Source of the DNA: DATKMP01 sp035541775
GTDB taxonomy: Bacteria > Bacteroidota > Ignavibacteria > UBA10030
Assembly (NCBI GenBank): GCA_035541775.1
Contig: DATKMP010000063.1
Location: 1-15,850, forward strand
Direction: 5' to 3'
Length of the DNA stretch: 15,850 bases
In this document: positions 14,994 through 15,850 of the stretch, one piece after another
Layout of the letters: each line of letters begins with the position of its first letter
How positions within the stretch are numbered: position 1 is the stretch's first letter
Translations under genes and position numbers: made by a program
The notes under the pieces: generated by a model
Database searches by the model: none
Told to the model about the DNA's origin: nothing
Seen by the model: only the letters and a program-made list of their open reading frames with translations

Positions 14994-15036
14994 AATCGAA
15001 TACTCTCTTGTCTATCTCTAACGGAAGTATTCGATT
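14994..15036. repeat. 10-bp inverted repeat beyond the AT-rich gene
   Basis: AATCGAATAC at 14994-15003 is an exact reverse complement of GTATTCGATT at 15027-15036, with a 23-base loop. It lies 10 bases downstream of the stop of the minus-strand gene at 15047, where a terminator is expected. The U-rich tail (TTTTATTG) occurs on the plus-strand side, so as an intrinsic terminator it would work better for plus-strand transcripts. Confidence 0.45.
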
Positions 15037-15046
15037 TTATTGTTCA

Positions 15047-15850
15047 TCATTTGCATTTTACTTCGTTATAAATTGTGTACATAAGTAAATAGTAATAATA
15101 CTTGTTCTTTTCAAATTCTTTCTTGTTAGATTTTATATTTGGCATTACACAAAATGTCTTTGGTTTACAAATACTATTTTTTATTACATTTTTCATTATG
15201 TTCTTACTGAATTGAGTGTTTGGGTTTTTTAGACAGTAAAAAACTGTCGAAGAGAAAAGATCGGCAATTTGTAATTCAACATTTTCTTTCGAGTCCGCAT
15301 TTATTATTTCACCTTCGAGATCGAACCCAAGTTTTGTTCCTAAGAATTCTACTCTTGAACCAACAAGTCCCATTTTATTGAATGTTTCTACGATTGGATT
15401 GTTAAGAAACACCTTTGAATTGTCGCATATAACTTCTAATTTGTCTCCATTTTTGGACCAATCAGTTAATATCCCTAAAAGGGAAGTCATTGTTAGATCC
15501 AAAATCCATTTTCCAGTCTGTCCTTCTTTTGCTTGAATTTCGTCAAGAACTATTTTGGGATTATGGGTTATGATATCTAAAAGCCACTCTATTAGTGGAT
15601 TTTCTTTTGATAATGAATTAAAACTACTTTCTTTAAATGATTTTTTCCCCCGCATAACAGATAAGAAATCTTCAAAAATTCTTTCTGCTGATTCTTCTTT
15701 TGTAATAAATGACGCATAAAGTCCTGTTGCTAAAAATTCATTTAGTTTAGAAGTATAAAAGATAAAATTTGAATGTAAATATGGCTCAACCCCATATTCT
15801 ATAATTTTTGCAGCAAGTGCATATTTTTTATCATGAAATACAACTCTTGC
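15047..15850 (-). CDS. DUF3800-like protein, 5' end beyond the window
   Basis: The minus-strand frame is open from the right edge of the window to a TGA at 15047-15049, giving at least 268 residues. An internal ATG at 15655 is not a convincing start because coding sense continues upstream of it (for example HDKKYALAAKIIEYG and FYTSKLNEFLATG). Features suggesting DUF3800 are LEVICDNSKVF in the middle and VELQIADLFSSTVF near the C terminus, which resembles the family's conserved Gln-x-Ala-Asp-Leu helix. The N-terminal DESG motif of the family would lie outside the window, so the call is tentative. The gene is very AT-rich (about a third GC by eye), clearly lower than the purine operon, pointing to horizontal acquisition. 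DUF3800 proteins are of uncertain function, nuclease-like by fold, and common in phage and accessory regions. Confidence 0.6.
   Translation of the reverse strand, partial: ARVVFHDKKYALAAKIIEYGVEPYLHSNFIFYTSKLNEFLATGLYASFITKEESAERIFEDFLSVMRGKKSFKESSFNSLSKENPLIEWLLDIITHNPKIVLDEIQAKEGQTGKWILDLTMTSLLGILTDWSKNGDKLEVICDNSKVFLNNPIVETFNKMGLVGSRVEFLGTKLGFDLEGEIINADSKENVELQIADLFSSTVFYCLKNPNTQFSKNIMKNVIKNSICKPKTFCVMPNIKSNKKEFEKNKYYYYLLMYTIYNEVKCK

Larger units (their letters stand above)
14637..15046. other. Intergenic region of short inverted repeats, no credible gene
   Basis: About 410 bp between two minus-strand genes. It holds a 7-bp hairpin at 14729-14745 (ATCACAC-GAA-GTGTGAT), a G+C-rich imperfect palindrome at 14768-14790, a 7-bp inverted repeat GCAATCT/AGATTGC at 14789-14795 and 14811-14817, and a 10-bp inverted repeat at 14994-15036. 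The part nearest 14640 must contain the promoter of the helical-protein gene, but I cannot place -35/-10 boxes with confidence. The plus-strand open frame across 14808-15071 has no ribosome site or recognisable protein character and is not called. Confidence 0.6.

Noticed and set aside
14808..15071. Plus-strand 87-codon open frame
   Set aside because: No ribosome site, odd composition, and it runs into the 3' end of the minus-strand gene; treated as chance in AT-rich DNA.
1..15850. tRNA, rRNA or transposase genes
   Set aside because: No cloverleaf, rRNA-like block or transposase reading frame was recognised on either strand.

Overview
The window is a bacterial chromosomal segment of moderate GC. 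Its first 12 kb is a tightly packed, one-strand catabolic operon of the ygeW-ygeY-xdh-hyuA type. Related clusters in E. coli and gut anaerobes are tied to anaerobic breakdown of purines and urate. Short-hairpin-rich intergenic DNA and the style of the downstream hypothetical gene vaguely suggest the Bacteroidota/Ignavibacteriota side of the tree. This is weak inference: no rRNA or other marker gene is present.

Layout, plus strand: the 3' part of knotted carbamoyltransferase YgeW (1-725); a fold-type II PLP enzyme in the slot of YgeX (737-2191); M20 hydrolase YgeY (2212-3414); carbamate kinase (3437-4414); a second carbamoyltransferase, a PyrB homologue whose carbamoyl-phosphate loop is rewritten (4392-5318); a MocA-like molybdopterin nucleotidyltransferase (5353-5982); xanthine dehydrogenase subunits XdhA (2Fe-2S plus FAD) and XdhB (molybdopterin) with chaperone XdhC (6029-10740); and a hydantoinase/dihydropyrimidinase, HyuA (10728-12110). 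Several genes overlap and the other gaps are under 50 bp, so these ten genes look like one transcription unit whose start lies upstream of the window. After a 198-bp gap with an inverted repeat comes an ACS-family MFS transporter (12309-13649).

Inferred logic: the Mo enzyme hydroxylates a purine. Ring-opening steps, one by HyuA and others probably encoded upstream, give ureido compounds. YgeY and YgeW would release the amino acid moiety and carbamoyl phosphate. Carbamate kinase would recover ATP from the latter, and the PLP enzyme would deaminate the remaining amino acid. YgfK and SsnA, the usual partners, are not in the window. The second carbamoyltransferase-like protein is the least explained member and the best candidate for something new.

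The right end is different. Convergent to the transporter is a minus-strand helical protein with an internal duplication (13935-14636), separated from it by about 285 bp full of hairpins. Then comes about 410 bp of short inverted-repeat debris without a credible gene. Last is an AT-rich minus-strand gene, probably DUF3800-like, that runs off the right edge (15047-15850). This AT-rich part looks like accessory or horizontally acquired DNA. No tRNA, rRNA, CRISPR array or transposase was seen.
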